This document shows, in pieces, positions 45,321-54,183 of a stretch of DNA of 64,000 bases. The notes under the pieces are model-generated. The model made no database searches, had not been told where the DNA came from, and was given only the letters and a program-made list of their open reading frames with translations. Within the stretch, counting starts at the first letter, position 1, and the number at the start of each line of letters is the position of its first letter. Position numbers and translations under genes: made by a program. The stretch is from the NCBI RefSeq assembly GCF_020193655.1, contig NZ_JADYVE010000002.1, forward strand, positions 186,001 through 250,000. The letters are read 5' to 3'. The stretch comes from Ensifer sp. IC3342 (GTDB lineage Bacteria > Pseudomonadota > Alphaproteobacteria > Rhizobiales > Rhizobiaceae).

Positions 45321-45661
45321 AGCAACGCCTGATCTGACCGAATCGCAGCCGCCATGCGCGGGTGTGTGGTCAGACGTGGCGCACAGCGGTGCCACTTCGG
45401 ATCTCCCCTTGTGGGGAGATCATCGATATCCGAAATACTCGAAAGCATAGCTGTCGGGATATGCGGCTCCGTGCGTCATCGGGAGCGCTGCCGTCCGCGC
45501 GCACACGTGCACTCCCGGGCCGAAGACGCCCAGCACAACGGCGATTAGGCTCCCGACTGCGGCTCCTGTAGGAAGATCATCATCAGACACTGGATCGGCT
45601 TGACTCACGTATAGCTCGATGGCTATATTTCAATCAATAGCCAACAGGGTATTGATCCCAA
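45321..45661. other. Intergenic region between glpK and the arsR-type gene
   Basis: The 341-bp gap contains a perfect 9-base hairpin (GATCTCCCC 45400-45408 and GGGGAGATC 45413-45421), possibly a glpK transcript end though without a T-run. It also contains the operator-like repeats at 45610-45643. A 62-codon frame on the - strand (45420-45608) has no recognisable homology and is not called. Confidence 0.5.
45610..45643. promoter_or_regulatory. Putative ArsR-type operator
   Basis: Two overlapping inverted repeats occur just before the regulator gene: TATAGC-N6-GCTATA (45610-45627) and TGGCTAT-N10-ATAGCCA (45620-45643). They end 18 bp before its start codon, so autorepression by the encoded ArsR-family protein is the simple reading. 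Confidence 0.6.
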
Positions 45662-45985
45662 ATGTCGAACGCTCACGATGTGCTGTTCAGAACGCTTGCC
45701 GATCCGACTCGGCGGGCTCTCTTCGAGCGATTATGCCGTGAGGGTGAACGGACCGTCGGTGCTCTGACATCGCAGGCCGGGGTTTCGCAACCGGTCGTCT
45801 CAAAGCATCTCGGGCTCCTGAAGGAGGCGGGTTTGGTGCGCGACCGCCACGAAGGCCGCCACACCTACTATAGCGCCCAACTCGGCGCGCTTGCCCCGCT
45901 TGTCGATTGGACAAGCCAGATGGCCGGGTTCTGGCAAAGCCGCTTCGACGACCTCGAAGATCTACTGAAAAGGATGGACCAATGA
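45662..45985 (+). CDS. ArsR-family winged-helix regulator
   Basis: The 107-residue repressor-type protein has the ArsR fold: DVLFRTLADPTRRALFERL, then the recognition helix region LTSQAGVSQPVVSKHLGLLKEAGLV and DRHEGRHTYYSAQ. It lacks the CxC metal site of ArsR/SmtB, and such versions paired with SRPBCC proteins are usually not metal sensors. It overlaps the next gene by four bases (ATGA). Confidence 0.92.
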   Translation: MSNAHDVLFRTLADPTRRALFERLCREGERTVGALTSQAGVSQPVVSKHLGLLKEAGLVRDRHEGRHTYYSAQLGALAPLVDWTSQMAGFWQSRFDDLEDLLKRMDQ

Positions 45986-46413
45986 ACGAAACGTCGCCCG
46001 AAACCCACTCCGTCGTGGTCGAACGCGAGTTCCCTCATCCGCCGGAAAAGATCTGGCGCGCGCTCACCCAGCCGCACCTGGTCGAGGAGTGGCTGATGAA
46101 GAACGATTTCAAACCTGTCGTAGGTCACCGTTTCAATCTTCGCGGAGACTGGGGCGGGGTATTGGATTGCGAGGTCCTGGCCGTAGAGCCGAACAAAAAG
46201 CTGACCTACACTTGGAATTTCGCCCACGAGGATCCGGCCTACGATCTGAGGAGCGTGGTGACTTTCACTCTCATCCCGACGAGCACGGGGACCCAGCTGC
46301 GCATGGAGCAGTCGGGCTTCCGGCCGGAGCAGCGGCAGGCCTACGGGGGCGCCAAGGCGGGATGGCAGCAGTTCTTTGCCAATCTGGAGCGCGTCTTGGC
46401 GCAGATGGATTGA
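45982..46413 (+). CDS. SRPBCC (AHSA1-like) protein
   Basis: The 143-residue ligand-binding-fold protein starts VVVEREFPHPPEKIWRALTQPHLVEEWLM and has the AHSA1 end TQLRMEQSGF...GWQQFFANLERVL. The function is unknown; in many bacteria such proteins are encoded with an ArsR repressor, as here with a start-stop overlap. It is followed by a small membrane protein 66 bp on, which may belong to the same transcript. Confidence 0.9.
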   Translation: MNETSPETHSVVVEREFPHPPEKIWRALTQPHLVEEWLMKNDFKPVVGHRFNLRGDWGGVLDCEVLAVEPNKKLTYTWNFAHEDPAYDLRSVVTFTLIPTSTGTQLRMEQSGFRPEQRQAYGGAKAGWQQFFANLERVLAQMD

Positions 46414-46479
46414 AGTCCGCCGGCACCGTCGAAAATGGGCCGCGCGGCCCCCGATTCAGAGCGTTAATGGGAGGTCTCA

Positions 46480-46719
46480 ATGAATTGGAATACGTGGATT
46501 CGGCAAACTCACCGCTGGTTATCAATCGCCTTCACGGTGACCGTGATCGCTAACTTCGTCGCCATGGGGCTGGGGGAGCCTCCTGCATGGGTGGTCTATT
46601 CGCCATTGCTCCCGCTTTTCTCGCTGCTGTTCACTGGGCTCTACATGTTCATGTTGCCGTACATTGCGAAATCGCGTGGTCGAACTACAGGTGCCATGGC
46701 CGACCCACGGGCGCAATGA
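46480..46719 (+). CDS. Small membrane protein in the arsR-SRPBCC operon
   Basis: The 79-residue protein has two predicted membrane helices (about residues 14-31 and 39-61), an N-terminal WIRQTHRWLS and a hydrophilic tail. GGGAGGTCTCA precedes its ATG. Position and direction suggest it is the third gene of the ArsR-SRPBCC operon. Function unknown. Confidence 0.75.
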   Translation: MNWNTWIRQTHRWLSIAFTVTVIANFVAMGLGEPPAWVVYSPLLPLFSLLFTGLYMFMLPYIAKSRGRTTGAMADPRAQ

Positions 46720-46862
46720 AGTGAGCGCAATGGCAGCAAGACACGGCTGGTCGCCCGCGACTCCACAATGGCGGCAATTGGAAACGATGCGTTTCCCGAA
46801 CGGCCATTTGCCGCTAGACAGGATGCCAACTATTTCTGTGCGAACAGCAACAGGAAGGCATC

Positions 46863-47921
46863 ATGGAACTCGGGCTTTATACATTCGCGGACGTGGATCC
46901 GAATGCGATCGACAAGGGTGCCGAAGGATGGCGGCGTCTCGCCAACCTGCTTGAGGAAATCGAGCTTGCCGACCAGGTCGGGCTCGATGTCTTCGGCCTC
47001 GGCGAGCATCACCGGCCGGACTACGCCGCTTCAGCGCCAGCCGTGATCCTCGCGGCCGCAGCCTCACGCACCAGCAGGATCCGGTTGAGCAGCGCGGTGA
47101 CGGTGCTGAGCTCTGATGATCCAGTGCGGGTCTTCCAGCAGTTTTCGACGCTCGACCTTCTCTCCAACGGCCGCGCGGAGATCATGGCCGGACGGGGGTC
47201 CTTCATCGAATCCTTCCCGCTCTTCGGCCAGTCGCTTGACGACTACGACCAGCTCTTCTCCGAAAAGCTGGATCTGCTGCTGGCGATCCGGGAGAGCGAA
47301 AAGGTTACCTGGTCGGGCGACTTGCGCCCGCCGATCGAAGATCGCGGCGTCTATCCGCGTCCGCTGCAGGATCCGCTGCCGCTCTGGATCGCCGTCGGCG
47401 GCACGCCGCAGTCGGTCGCGCGGGCTGGTGCGCTCGGCTTGCCGATGGCGCTTGCGATCATCGGCGGCGAGCCCCGCCGTTTCGCGCCGCTCTTCGATCT
47501 CTATCGCGAGGCGGCGCGCCGCGCCGGCCAGGACGTCGCGAAGCTGAAGACGAGCATCAATGTTCACGGCTTCATCGCCGACACGACGGAAAAGGCCGCT
47601 GACCAGTTTTACGGACCGCAGGCGGAGGTGATGAACCGCATCGGCCGCGAGCGCGGCTGGGGGCCGACGAACCGCGCCCACTTCGACCAGGCTCGCAGCC
47701 CGACGGGAAACCTCTTTCTCGGCGATCCCGAGACCGTGGCGGAAAAGATCGTCGCGCATCAAAAGCTCTTCCGCAATGATCGCTTCCTCCTGCAGATGGC
47801 GATCGGCCCGATGCCGCACGATCAGATCATGCGCAGCATCGAGCTTTACGGCACCAAGGTCGCGCCGCGGGTCCGGGAGATGCTGGCGGAGGAACGCCGA
47901 TCGCAGCCTGCAGGCGCCTGA
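46863..47921 (+). CDS. Luciferase-like (LLM) flavin-dependent oxidoreductase
   Basis: The 352-residue flavin monooxygenase-type protein shows the LLM fold: [15 protein letters not shown] near residue 46, [38 protein letters not shown] and [14 protein letters not shown]. The family uses FMNH2 or F420; specificity cannot be read from sequence. It stands alone; methionine aminopeptidase follows 67 bp later in the same direction. Confidence 0.87.
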   Translation: MELGLYTFADVDPNAIDKGAEGWRRLANLLEEIELADQVGLDVFGLGEHHRPDYAASAPAVILAAAASRTSRIRLSSAVTVLSSDDPVRVFQQFSTLDLLSNGRAEIMAGRGSFIESFPLFGQSLDDYDQLFSEKLDLLLAIRESEKVTWSGDLRPPIEDRGVYPRPLQDPLPLWIAVGGTPQSVARAGALGLPMALAIIGGEPRRFAPLFDLYREAARRAGQDVAKLKTSINVHGFIADTTEKAADQFYGPQAEVMNRIGRERGWGPTNRAHFDQARSPTGNLFLGDPETVAEKIVAHQKLFRNDRFLLQMAIGPMPHDQIMRSIELYGTKVAPRVREMLAEERRSQPAGA

Positions 47922-47988
47922 ACGTCCGCTGTCGGCACTGGCATACGCAGCGCCGGCACGCTACATGTGGCCGCGAAAGCGAGACACC

Positions 47989-48738
47989 ATGACCCTCAAC
48001 AACGACGAAGATCTCGAGCGGCTGAAGGAAATCGGCCGCATCTGCGCCAATGCGCTCCAGGCAATGGGCGAGGCGCTCGAACCTGGCATCACCACGGCCG
48101 AACTCGATGCGATCGGCCGCAAGGTTGTGGAGGATGCCGGCGCGCGCTCGGCGCCGGAGCTCTGCTACCGCTTTCCCGGCGCGACCTGCATCAGCGTCAA
48201 CGAGGAGATCGCTCACGGCATCCCGGGCACCCGCGTGATCCGCGCCGGCGATCTCGTCAATATCGACGTTTCGGCCGAGAAGGACGGGATCTTCGCCGAT
48301 ACGGGCGCTTCCTTTCCGGTGCCGCCGGTGACCGCAGCAATCGACAGGCTTTGCCGCGACGGCAAGCGCGCCATGTGGGTCGGATTGAAACAGGTACGTC
48401 CGGGTCAATCCCTGGCGGCGATCGGCAATGCAATCGGCGACTTTGCCCGCAGGAACCGCTATTCGCTCGTCACCAACCTCGCGAGCCACGGCATCGGCCG
48501 TTCGCTGCATGAGGAGCCGGGCGAGATCGCCACCTGGCCGGACCCGTCCGAGCGGCGGCACATGACCGATGGCATGGTTTTCACGGTCGAGCCGTTCTTG
48601 TCGATGGGCGCCCACTGGGCGGAAGGCGGAGACGATGACTGGACGCTCTATAGCGAGCCGCGCGCCCCGACCGTGCAGTACGAACATACCGTCGTCGTCA
48701 CGCGCGGCGGGCCGCTGGTCGTGACTTTGCCGGGCTGA
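47989..48738 (+). CDS. map: Methionine aminopeptidase, type I
   Basis: It removes initiator methionine from new proteins with a two-metal site. The 249-residue protein has the five ligands in place: two Asp in NIDVSAEKDGIFADTG, His in SHGIGRSLHEEP, Glu in VFTVEPFLSM and Glu in VQYEHTVVV. The ATG at 47989 is the usual family start region (MTLNNDEDLERLKEIGRI). It is unlinked to ribosomal protein genes and is probably a second, accessory copy; that is inferred. Confidence 0.87.
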   Translation: MTLNNDEDLERLKEIGRICANALQAMGEALEPGITTAELDAIGRKVVEDAGARSAPELCYRFPGATCISVNEEIAHGIPGTRVIRAGDLVNIDVSAEKDGIFADTGASFPVPPVTAAIDRLCRDGKRAMWVGLKQVRPGQSLAAIGNAIGDFARRNRYSLVTNLASHGIGRSLHEEPGEIATWPDPSERRHMTDGMVFTVEPFLSMGAHWAEGGDDDWTLYSEPRAPTVQYEHTVVVTRGGPLVVTLPG

Positions 48739-48832
48739 CGCTCGCCCGATCCCGTGGATCGTTCGATTCCTTCAATGGGACGTTCAATTATAGTCATTTG
48801 TCGTCTTCTTGCTGCGGTGCAATAAGAAGGCC

Positions 48833-50122
48833 ATGAGCACGCGTCACAAACTGCCGGACCGCGATCACGTCCCTTTGAAGCAAGCCGGTGCCGGTCTTCA
48901 TGAAGCAAGGCACCCGGTAAGCAAAGAGTCCCGCGCGCATCCCGCCCCGAGCGGCAATCTCGCGGCGACGGCGGTCGCCGGCGCCATCGCCATGGCAGTT
49001 GCTATGGGCTTCGGCCGTTTTTCCTACACGCCGATCCTGCCGGCGATGATGGCGGATGCGGGGCTCTCGCCGCGGGACGCCGGGCTGATTGCATCGGCGA
49101 ACTTCGTTGGCTATCTCGCCGGCGCCATCCTTGCGGCCTATGGCTGGGCTCATGGCCGCGAACGGCGGATTGGCCTCGCAGCGCTCGCGGCGACGACGCT
49201 ATTGCTCGCCGCCATGGGGGTGATGTCCTCCGTGCTCGCTTACAGCGTCATTCGTTTCCTCGCTGGCGTCGCGAGCGCCTTTGCGATGATCTTCATCTCG
49301 GGGATCGTGCTGGGCGAGGGGCTGCGCGCCAGGTCGGAGCATGTGCCGTCGGTGCATTTCGGCGGCGTCGGCCTCGGCATCGCCCTTTCCTCGATCTGTG
49401 TCTGGGCCGCGCCGCTTGCTTCAGCCAGTTTTTCCACGTCGCAGGCCGACTGGTTCACCGGCGCGCTCGTCGCCCTTGTGGGCACAGGCGTCGTGGCTGC
49501 GCTGCTGCCGCGCGGTCACCTTGCTGCGAGCGGGGGTGAACGCGAAGGGCCGCTGACGTGGACGCGGCCGTTGACGATCATGACACTCACCTATGGCTTC
49601 TTCGGCTTCGGCTATGTGATCACCGCCACGTTTCTCGTCGCCATGGCCCGGGACGCCAGCGGCGGCCACAGCGTCGAATTCCTCGCCTGGCTGCTGACGG
49701 GCGCGAGCGCCGCGGTCTCGGTTTATCTCTGGCGCTTCGCCGTGCCGCGCTTCGGGCTTGCGGGCGTCTACGCCATCGGCCTGCTGGTCGAGGCCGCCGG
49801 GCTGGTGTTGACCGTTTCGTTGCCCTTGCCGTTCGCGCCGCTCGTGGGCGGTTTGATGCTCGGCGCCACCTTCATGATGATCACAGCTTACGGCCTGCAG
49901 ATCGGCCGGCGCCTTGCGCCGGAAAGCCCGCGCCGGGCGCTTGCCTTGATGACCGCGGTCTTCGGCATCGGCCAGATCGTCGGGCCGCTCGTCGCCGGTT
50001 GGCTGGCTGAACGGACCGGCGATTTTACCCTACCGACGCTCGTAGCAGCCGGTGTTCTCTTTTGCTGCGGAAGCGTGGTCGTCCTCGAGCTGCGCAAGAT
50101 CAACCCCGCCCTGGATCGTTGA
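48833..50122 (+). CDS. YbfB/YjiJ-family MFS transporter
   Basis: The 429-residue permease has a ~40-residue hydrophilic start and about 12 membrane helices (AAFAVAMGFGRFSYTPILPAMM-like signature GFGRFSYTPILPAMM, typical of this MFS branch). The substrate is unknown. It precedes bacA by 166 bp in the same direction, with a terminator-like hairpin between, so the two are probably separate units. Confidence 0.85.
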   Translation: MSTRHKLPDRDHVPLKQAGAGLHEARHPVSKESRAHPAPSGNLAATAVAGAIAMAVAMGFGRFSYTPILPAMMADAGLSPRDAGLIASANFVGYLAGAILAAYGWAHGRERRIGLAALAATTLLLAAMGVMSSVLAYSVIRFLAGVASAFAMIFISGIVLGEGLRARSEHVPSVHFGGVGLGIALSSICVWAAPLASASFSTSQADWFTGALVALVGTGVVAALLPRGHLAASGGEREGPLTWTRPLTIMTLTYGFFGFGYVITATFLVAMARDASGGHSVEFLAWLLTGASAAVSVYLWRFAVPRFGLAGVYAIGLLVEAAGLVLTVSLPLPFAPLVGGLMLGATFMMITAYGLQIGRRLAPESPRRALALMTAVFGIGQIVGPLVAGWLAERTGDFTLPTLVAAGVLFCCGSVVVLELRKINPALDR

Positions 50123-50212
50123 TTTTCAAGGTCATCCGGTCGATCCGCAGGAAAATTTGTGGACGCGCAGCTTGATGAAATAACCGTAACATTCACATTA
50201 CCTAATTGTTGC

Positions 50213-50234
50213 CTAGGGCGAATTGCCCTAGTTT
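50213..50234 (+). terminator. Hairpin in the bacA upstream region
   Basis: Perfect arms CTAGGGC (50213-50219) and GCCCTAG (50225-50231) with loop GAATT are followed by TTT. It lies 90 bp after the MFS stop and 57 bp before bacA, so it could terminate the MFS transcript or lie in the bacA leader. The short T-run makes it a weak terminator. Confidence 0.45.
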
Positions 50235-50288
50235 CGGCACATCAAAGGGCAAGTCATTGTCCCTCCTCAGAAGCGAGAGTGCCGCACC

Positions 50289-51551
50289 TTGTTCCAATCT
50301 TTTTTCCCCAAGCCGAAGCAATTCTTCATTTCCGTCACGGTCTGGTCGCTGTTAGCCATCGCCTTCTGGTACGGCTGGGGCGAAAGGCTGGGCGCAGAAT
50401 TCGGTCTTCCGCCGTTGGCGGTTGATGCGCCGCCTATTGTCGGCATTTCCGCCTTCTGGTCGCCGGCCTTCCTGTGGTTTTACATCTACTTTGCTGTCGT
50501 CGTCGGGCTTTTCACGGCGTTCTGGTATATCTATTCACCGCACCGCTGGCAGACCTGGTCCATTCTTGGATCGGCGCTGATCCTTTTCGTTACCTATTTC
50601 CAGGTCCAGGTCAGTGTCGCGATCAACAACTGGTACGGCCCGTTCTGGGATCTGGTGCAGGCAGCGGTTTCCAAGTCAGCCGTCGTAACGGCCGAGCAGT
50701 TCTACGGGGAGATCGCCACTTTCCTGAGGATTGCGATGGTCGCCGTCGCCGTTGCGGTCATGACGCGCTTCTTCGTCAGCCACTACATCTTCCGCTGGCG
50801 TACGGCGATGAACGAATACTACATGGAGAACTGGAGCAGGCTCCGCCACATCGAGGGCGCCTCGCAGCGCGTTCAGGAAGACACGATGCGTTTCTCGACT
50901 ACAGTCGAGGGGCTCGGCGTCAGCCTGATCGATAGCGTCATGACCCTGATCGCGTTCACGCCGGTGTTGATCCGATTGTCGGCCAACGTCACCGAGCTTC
51001 CGATCGTCGGCATCATTCCCTATCCGCTGGTGACGGCCGCCGTGCTCTGGTCGCTGTTCGGCACGGTGTTCCTGGCTCTCGTCGGCATCAAGCTGCCGGG
51101 GCTGGAGTTCCGCAACCAGCGCGTGGAGGCTGCCTACCGCAAGGAACTCGTCTACGGCGAGGATCATGCCGACCGCGCCCAGCCGCCGACGGTCGCCGAC
51201 CTGTTCGACAATGTCCGCCGGAACTATTTCCGGCTTTACTTCCACTATCTCTATTTCAATATCGCCCGCATCTTCTACCTGCAGATCAACAACATCTTCT
51301 CTTTGCTGATCCTCGCTCCGTCGATCATCGCCGGCAGGATTTCGCTCGGCGCCCTGAACCAGATTTCCGGTGCATTCGGCCAGGTGACGTCCTCGTTCCA
51401 GTATCTCGTCAACTCGTGGCCGACGATCGTCGAGCTTCTCTCGATCTACAAACGCTTGCGCGCCTTCGAAGCGATCCTCGACCAGGAGCCGCTGCCGGAG
51501 ATCGACCAGCAGTTTATCGAAGTCGGCGGCAAGGAAGAATTGGCGCTCTGA
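50289..51551 (+). CDS. bacA: Peptide transporter BacA (SbmA/BacA family)
   Basis: This inner-membrane, proton-driven importer of peptides is needed in S. meliloti for bacteroid survival against plant NCR peptides and for very-long-chain fatty acid modification of lipid A. The 420-residue protein has about seven membrane helices, with [17 protein letters not shown] at the start and [19 protein letters not shown] and [33 protein letters not shown] as family signatures. It begins with TTG. A strong bidirectional hairpin just after its stop lies inside the facing gene's 3' end. Confidence 0.95.
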   Translation: MFQSFFPKPKQFFISVTVWSLLAIAFWYGWGERLGAEFGLPPLAVDAPPIVGISAFWSPAFLWFYIYFAVVVGLFTAFWYIYSPHRWQTWSILGSALILFVTYFQVQVSVAINNWYGPFWDLVQAAVSKSAVVTAEQFYGEIATFLRIAMVAVAVAVMTRFFVSHYIFRWRTAMNEYYMENWSRLRHIEGASQRVQEDTMRFSTTVEGLGVSLIDSVMTLIAFTPVLIRLSANVTELPIVGIIPYPLVTAAVLWSLFGTVFLALVGIKLPGLEFRNQRVEAAYRKELVYGEDHADRAQPPTVADLFDNVRRNYFRLYFHYLYFNIARIFYLQINNIFSLLILAPSIIAGRISLGALNQISGAFGQVTSSFQYLVNSWPTIVELLSIYKRLRAFEAILDQEPLPEIDQQFIEVGGKEELAL

Positions 51552-51561
51552 GGCGTGGCAG

Positions 51562-52566
51562 TCAGAAGGCGGAGCGATCCGCCTTCTTTTTTGCGCTCTC
51601 GATGATGGGAAGCGCTTCCGCGTAGCTGACGCAGGCGACATCCGGCTTGCCGCAGGTCTCGGCCAGGAAACGGTCGAGCGCGCGCCAATAGGCGCCGCCA
51701 TTCATCTCGACGAAATGGAAGCCGAGTTGCAGCGGAACACGGCCGCCGTCATATTCCTTGCGGAAGGCATCGCGGTAGGCCGCAAGCGTACGTTCTTCGA
51801 AGACGGAGGTGTTCTTCTTGTTCTCGACCCCCATCGAATGACGGACGAAAAGATTGTAGTCCATGCCGATCACCGGCCGATGCGACGGGCCTTCTGGAAT
51901 GAGAGGCAAGCCGAAACGCGGCAAGCCATCCTGCACAGACGGCCAGCCGGGCCCCTTGGTCACGAGGCTTGCGTCATAGGTGAAGCCGAATGTCTTCAGC
52001 GCCGGCAGCAGGCCGTCGCTCAACGAAAGGTAGGGCGCGCGGAAGCCGTTGACATCTTTTCTCGCAAACTCCGCCCAGCCTTGCGGCTCAGCCTCTGGCT
52101 TGTCGGCCTTCTTCCAGGCGTCGATTAGTGCCTCGCGGAACGCGGTGAATTCATGCTGCCAATCGGCCTTGCTCCAGCCCTTGCCGTCGAAATGGCCGCA
52201 GGCATGGCTGCCGATATCGTGTCCATCGAGATGGGCCTGCCAGATATGGCCGGCGCGCGTCGCGATCTCTTCACGGCTTTGCGCGAAGCCTACGTTCGAG
52301 CGCCCGGCCTTCTGGCCCGGTGCCTTGTAGATCCGCTTGCCGTCTGCCTTCGTCATCAGGAAGGTGCAGGAGAGGAAATAGGTGAAGTGGGCACCGCTAC
52401 GCTTTGCCATGGCGAGGCTCTTCTCCCACAGCGCGTTGTCATGCGCGCCGTCGAAGGAGACGATGATGAACTGCTTGTTCGCGGGGGCCGCGGGCACTGG
52501 CAGCGGCTCGGCAATGGCGAGGGCGGGAAAAAGGCAAAGGTAGAGAGCAAGGATCTGGCGCGTCAT
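51562..52566 (-). CDS. Secreted polysaccharide-deacetylase (NodB-like) family protein
   Basis: The 334-residue protein has a signal peptide ending ...PALAIA before EPLP, so it is periplasmic or secreted. The NodB motifs are partly kept: SFDGAHDN replaces the usual TFDDG, so the first Asp is kept but the metal-binding second Asp is Gly. Motif 2 SHACGH and motif 3 FRAPY are intact. It may be an atypical or inactive deacetylase; the substrate is unknown. It is convergent with bacA, 10 bp apart, and its last codons form the bacA terminator. Confidence 0.82.
   Translation of the reverse strand: MTRQILALYLCLFPALAIAEPLPVPAAPANKQFIIVSFDGAHDNALWEKSLAMAKRSGAHFTYFLSCTFLMTKADGKRIYKAPGQKAGRSNVGFAQSREEIATRAGHIWQAHLDGHDIGSHACGHFDGKGWSKADWQHEFTAFREALIDAWKKADKPEAEPQGWAEFARKDVNGFRAPYLSLSDGLLPALKTFGFTYDASLVTKGPGWPSVQDGLPRFGLPLIPEGPSHRPVIGMDYNLFVRHSMGVENKKNTSVFEERTLAAYRDAFRKEYDGGRVPLQLGFHFVEMNGGAYWRALDRFLAETCGKPDVACVSYAEALPIIESAKKKADRSAF
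51565..51592. terminator. Bidirectional terminator after bacA, inside the facing gene
   Basis: GAAGGCGGA-GCGA-TCCGCCTTC forms a nine-base stem with a four-base loop, followed on the + strand by TTTTTTGC, a classic intrinsic terminator for bacA. The same bases encode the last residues (KKADRSAF) of the facing deacetylase-like protein. Confidence 0.85.
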
Positions 52567-52712
52567 TCCGGAGGCATCTTGGGAGAATCAGTAAGGGACT
52601 TGTTCGTGCTGTCCGTTCTGCAGGAATGCGGCAATCCTTTGATCCATCTGGAAATTCGTGGTCGATATCGCTATGCCTTGGTAAACAAATGAATAATTGC
52701 GGCGGGTGAAAC

Positions 52713-53300
52713 ATGGCGCTTCTGATACTGGGTATTTTGATCTTCTTCGGCATCCACCTTGTTCGAAGCTTCGCACCGGGCCTGCGCATGGCGGTGATCG
52801 AGCGGAAGGGTATCGGAACCTGGCGTGCGATCCACGGCATTTCGGCGGTCGTTGGCCTCGGTCTTATCGCCTTCGGTTTCGTCCAGGCGCGCGCGACCAC
52901 CGGCATCCTCTATACGCCGCCGGTCTTTCTCACGCATATCGCCCTGACGCTGATGCTGATCGCCTGCGTCTGTCTCGCCGCCGCCTTCCTGCCGGCCGGC
53001 AAGATCCGCGTCGCAACGAAGCATCCGGCCATTCTCGCCATCAAGATCTGGGCGCTTGCCCATTTGCTTGCCAACGGCGAGACCTCGTCCGTCGTGCTCT
53101 TCGGCGGCTTTCTGGCTTGGGGTGTCGTTCTCCGCATATCCATGAAGAAGCGCTGGCTAGCCGGCGAGATCAGCTATCCCACCGTTACTTCCTATCGCAA
53201 CGATGTCGGCGCAATCCTCCTCGGCGCCGTGTTCTTCGTTGCGATTGTCTGGAAGCTGCACGAACTGGTGATCGGCGTAGCACCCGTCGCCATCGCCTAA
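52713..53300 (+). CDS. NnrU family membrane protein
   Basis: The 195-residue integral membrane protein has about five helices and begins LILGILIFFGIHLVRSFAPGLR. NnrU was first linked to denitrification regulons, but homologues (including plant Z-ISO) are heme-containing isomerase-like membrane proteins. No denitrification gene is in the window, so the nitric-oxide label should not be transferred. Position ahead of the TPR gene and der suggests a housekeeping cluster. Confidence 0.88.
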   Translation: MALLILGILIFFGIHLVRSFAPGLRMAVIERKGIGTWRAIHGISAVVGLGLIAFGFVQARATTGILYTPPVFLTHIALTLMLIACVCLAAAFLPAGKIRVATKHPAILAIKIWALAHLLANGETSSVVLFGGFLAWGVVLRISMKKRWLAGEISYPTVTSYRNDVGAILLGAVFFVAIVWKLHELVIGVAPVAIA

Positions 53301-53389
53301 ATGATCTTCTCCCCCTTACAAGCGGCGCAAAATCGGGTAGAAGGCGCAAAATTCTCAGCATGAAGGCCGGGCAGCCGGAATACAGGGAC

Positions 53390-54058
53390 ATGACGAACCA
53401 AGACGACAGCTTTATCCGCGAGGTCAATGAAGAACTCCGTTCGGACCAGATGAAAGCCATCTGGACACGCTTCGGCGGGCTGATCGTTGCGCTCGCCGCC
53501 TTGATCGTTCTCGGCACCGTCGGCAAGGTCGGTTACGACTATTGGCAGGAAACATCCTCGTCGCAATCGGGCGACGCCTTCCTCGCCGCGCTCAATCTTG
53601 CGCGGGAGAACAAGTCGGATGAGGCCCTTGCGGCACTGACGGCTTTGGAAAAGGACGGCTATGGTTCCTATCCGGTGCTGGCCCGGCTGCGGGCTGCGAC
53701 CCTGCAGGCGCAGAAGGGCGAGACCGACGCGGCAATCACTGCCTTCTCCGAAATCGGCAAGGATACGCGCATTCCGCCGGCGCTGCGTGACGCCGCGCGC
53801 CTGCGCGCCGCCTATCTGCTCGTCGACCACGGAACCTATGAGCAGGTTTCGGCGGAGGTCGAACAACTGGCCGTTCCGCAGAACACGATGCGCCATTCCG
53901 CCCGGGAAGCGCTTGGGCTCGCGGCCTACAAGGCGGGCGACTTCACCAAGGCAAAAAGCTGGTTCCAACAGATCACCGACGACACCGAAAGCCCGCGCGG
54001 GGTTATGGGTCGTGCGCAGATGCTGCTTGACGTGATCGCGGCGAGCGGAAAAGCCTAG
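53390..54058 (+). CDS. TPR-containing membrane-anchored protein (YfgM-like)
   Basis: The 222-residue protein has a cytosolic start ([29 protein letters not shown]), one membrane helix at about residues 27-47 and a periplasmic helical-repeat domain. E. coli YfgM lies just upstream of bamB-der; here it is directly upstream of der with no bamB. The ATG at 53390 has AGGG nearby; an ATG at 53360 would add ten residues. Proposed role: chaperone-like partner of the Sec/BAM export path. Confidence 0.85.
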   Translation: MTNQDDSFIREVNEELRSDQMKAIWTRFGGLIVALAALIVLGTVGKVGYDYWQETSSSQSGDAFLAALNLARENKSDEALAALTALEKDGYGSYPVLARLRAATLQAQKGETDAAITAFSEIGKDTRIPPALRDAARLRAAYLLVDHGTYEQVSAEVEQLAVPQNTMRHSAREALGLAAYKAGDFTKAKSWFQQITDDTESPRGVMGRAQMLLDVIAASGKA

Positions 54059-54160
54059 CGCATCGGCCCGAAAATCGGACCCGATTTTCGGAAAGCACGA
54101 TGCGTAGACTCAAAGAGTTACAGCGTCCTTTGTGCGTCCTAAAGAACGCGCGGCGCTGTA
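54059..54160 (+). repeat. RIME-like repeat, variant copy 6
   Basis: The right hairpin and linker (CAAAGAGTTACAGCGTCCTTTG..CGCGCGGCGCTGTA) match the family, while the left hairpin is a different palindrome (CCGAAAATCGGACCCGATTTTCGG). This shows module exchange. It lies between the TPR gene and der, and an open frame runs from it into der. Confidence 0.75.
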
Positions 54161-54183
54161 AGAGCGGAAACGGATATTTCGAG

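Noticed and set aside
45420..45608. 62-codon - strand frame with a hydrophobic stretch
   Set aside because: No ribosome-binding site, overlaps the glpK downstream hairpin, and no familiar sequence.
52713..53300. Evidence for a denitrification cluster from nnrU
   Set aside because: NnrU homologues are widespread outside denitrification, and no nir, nor or nos gene lies in the window.
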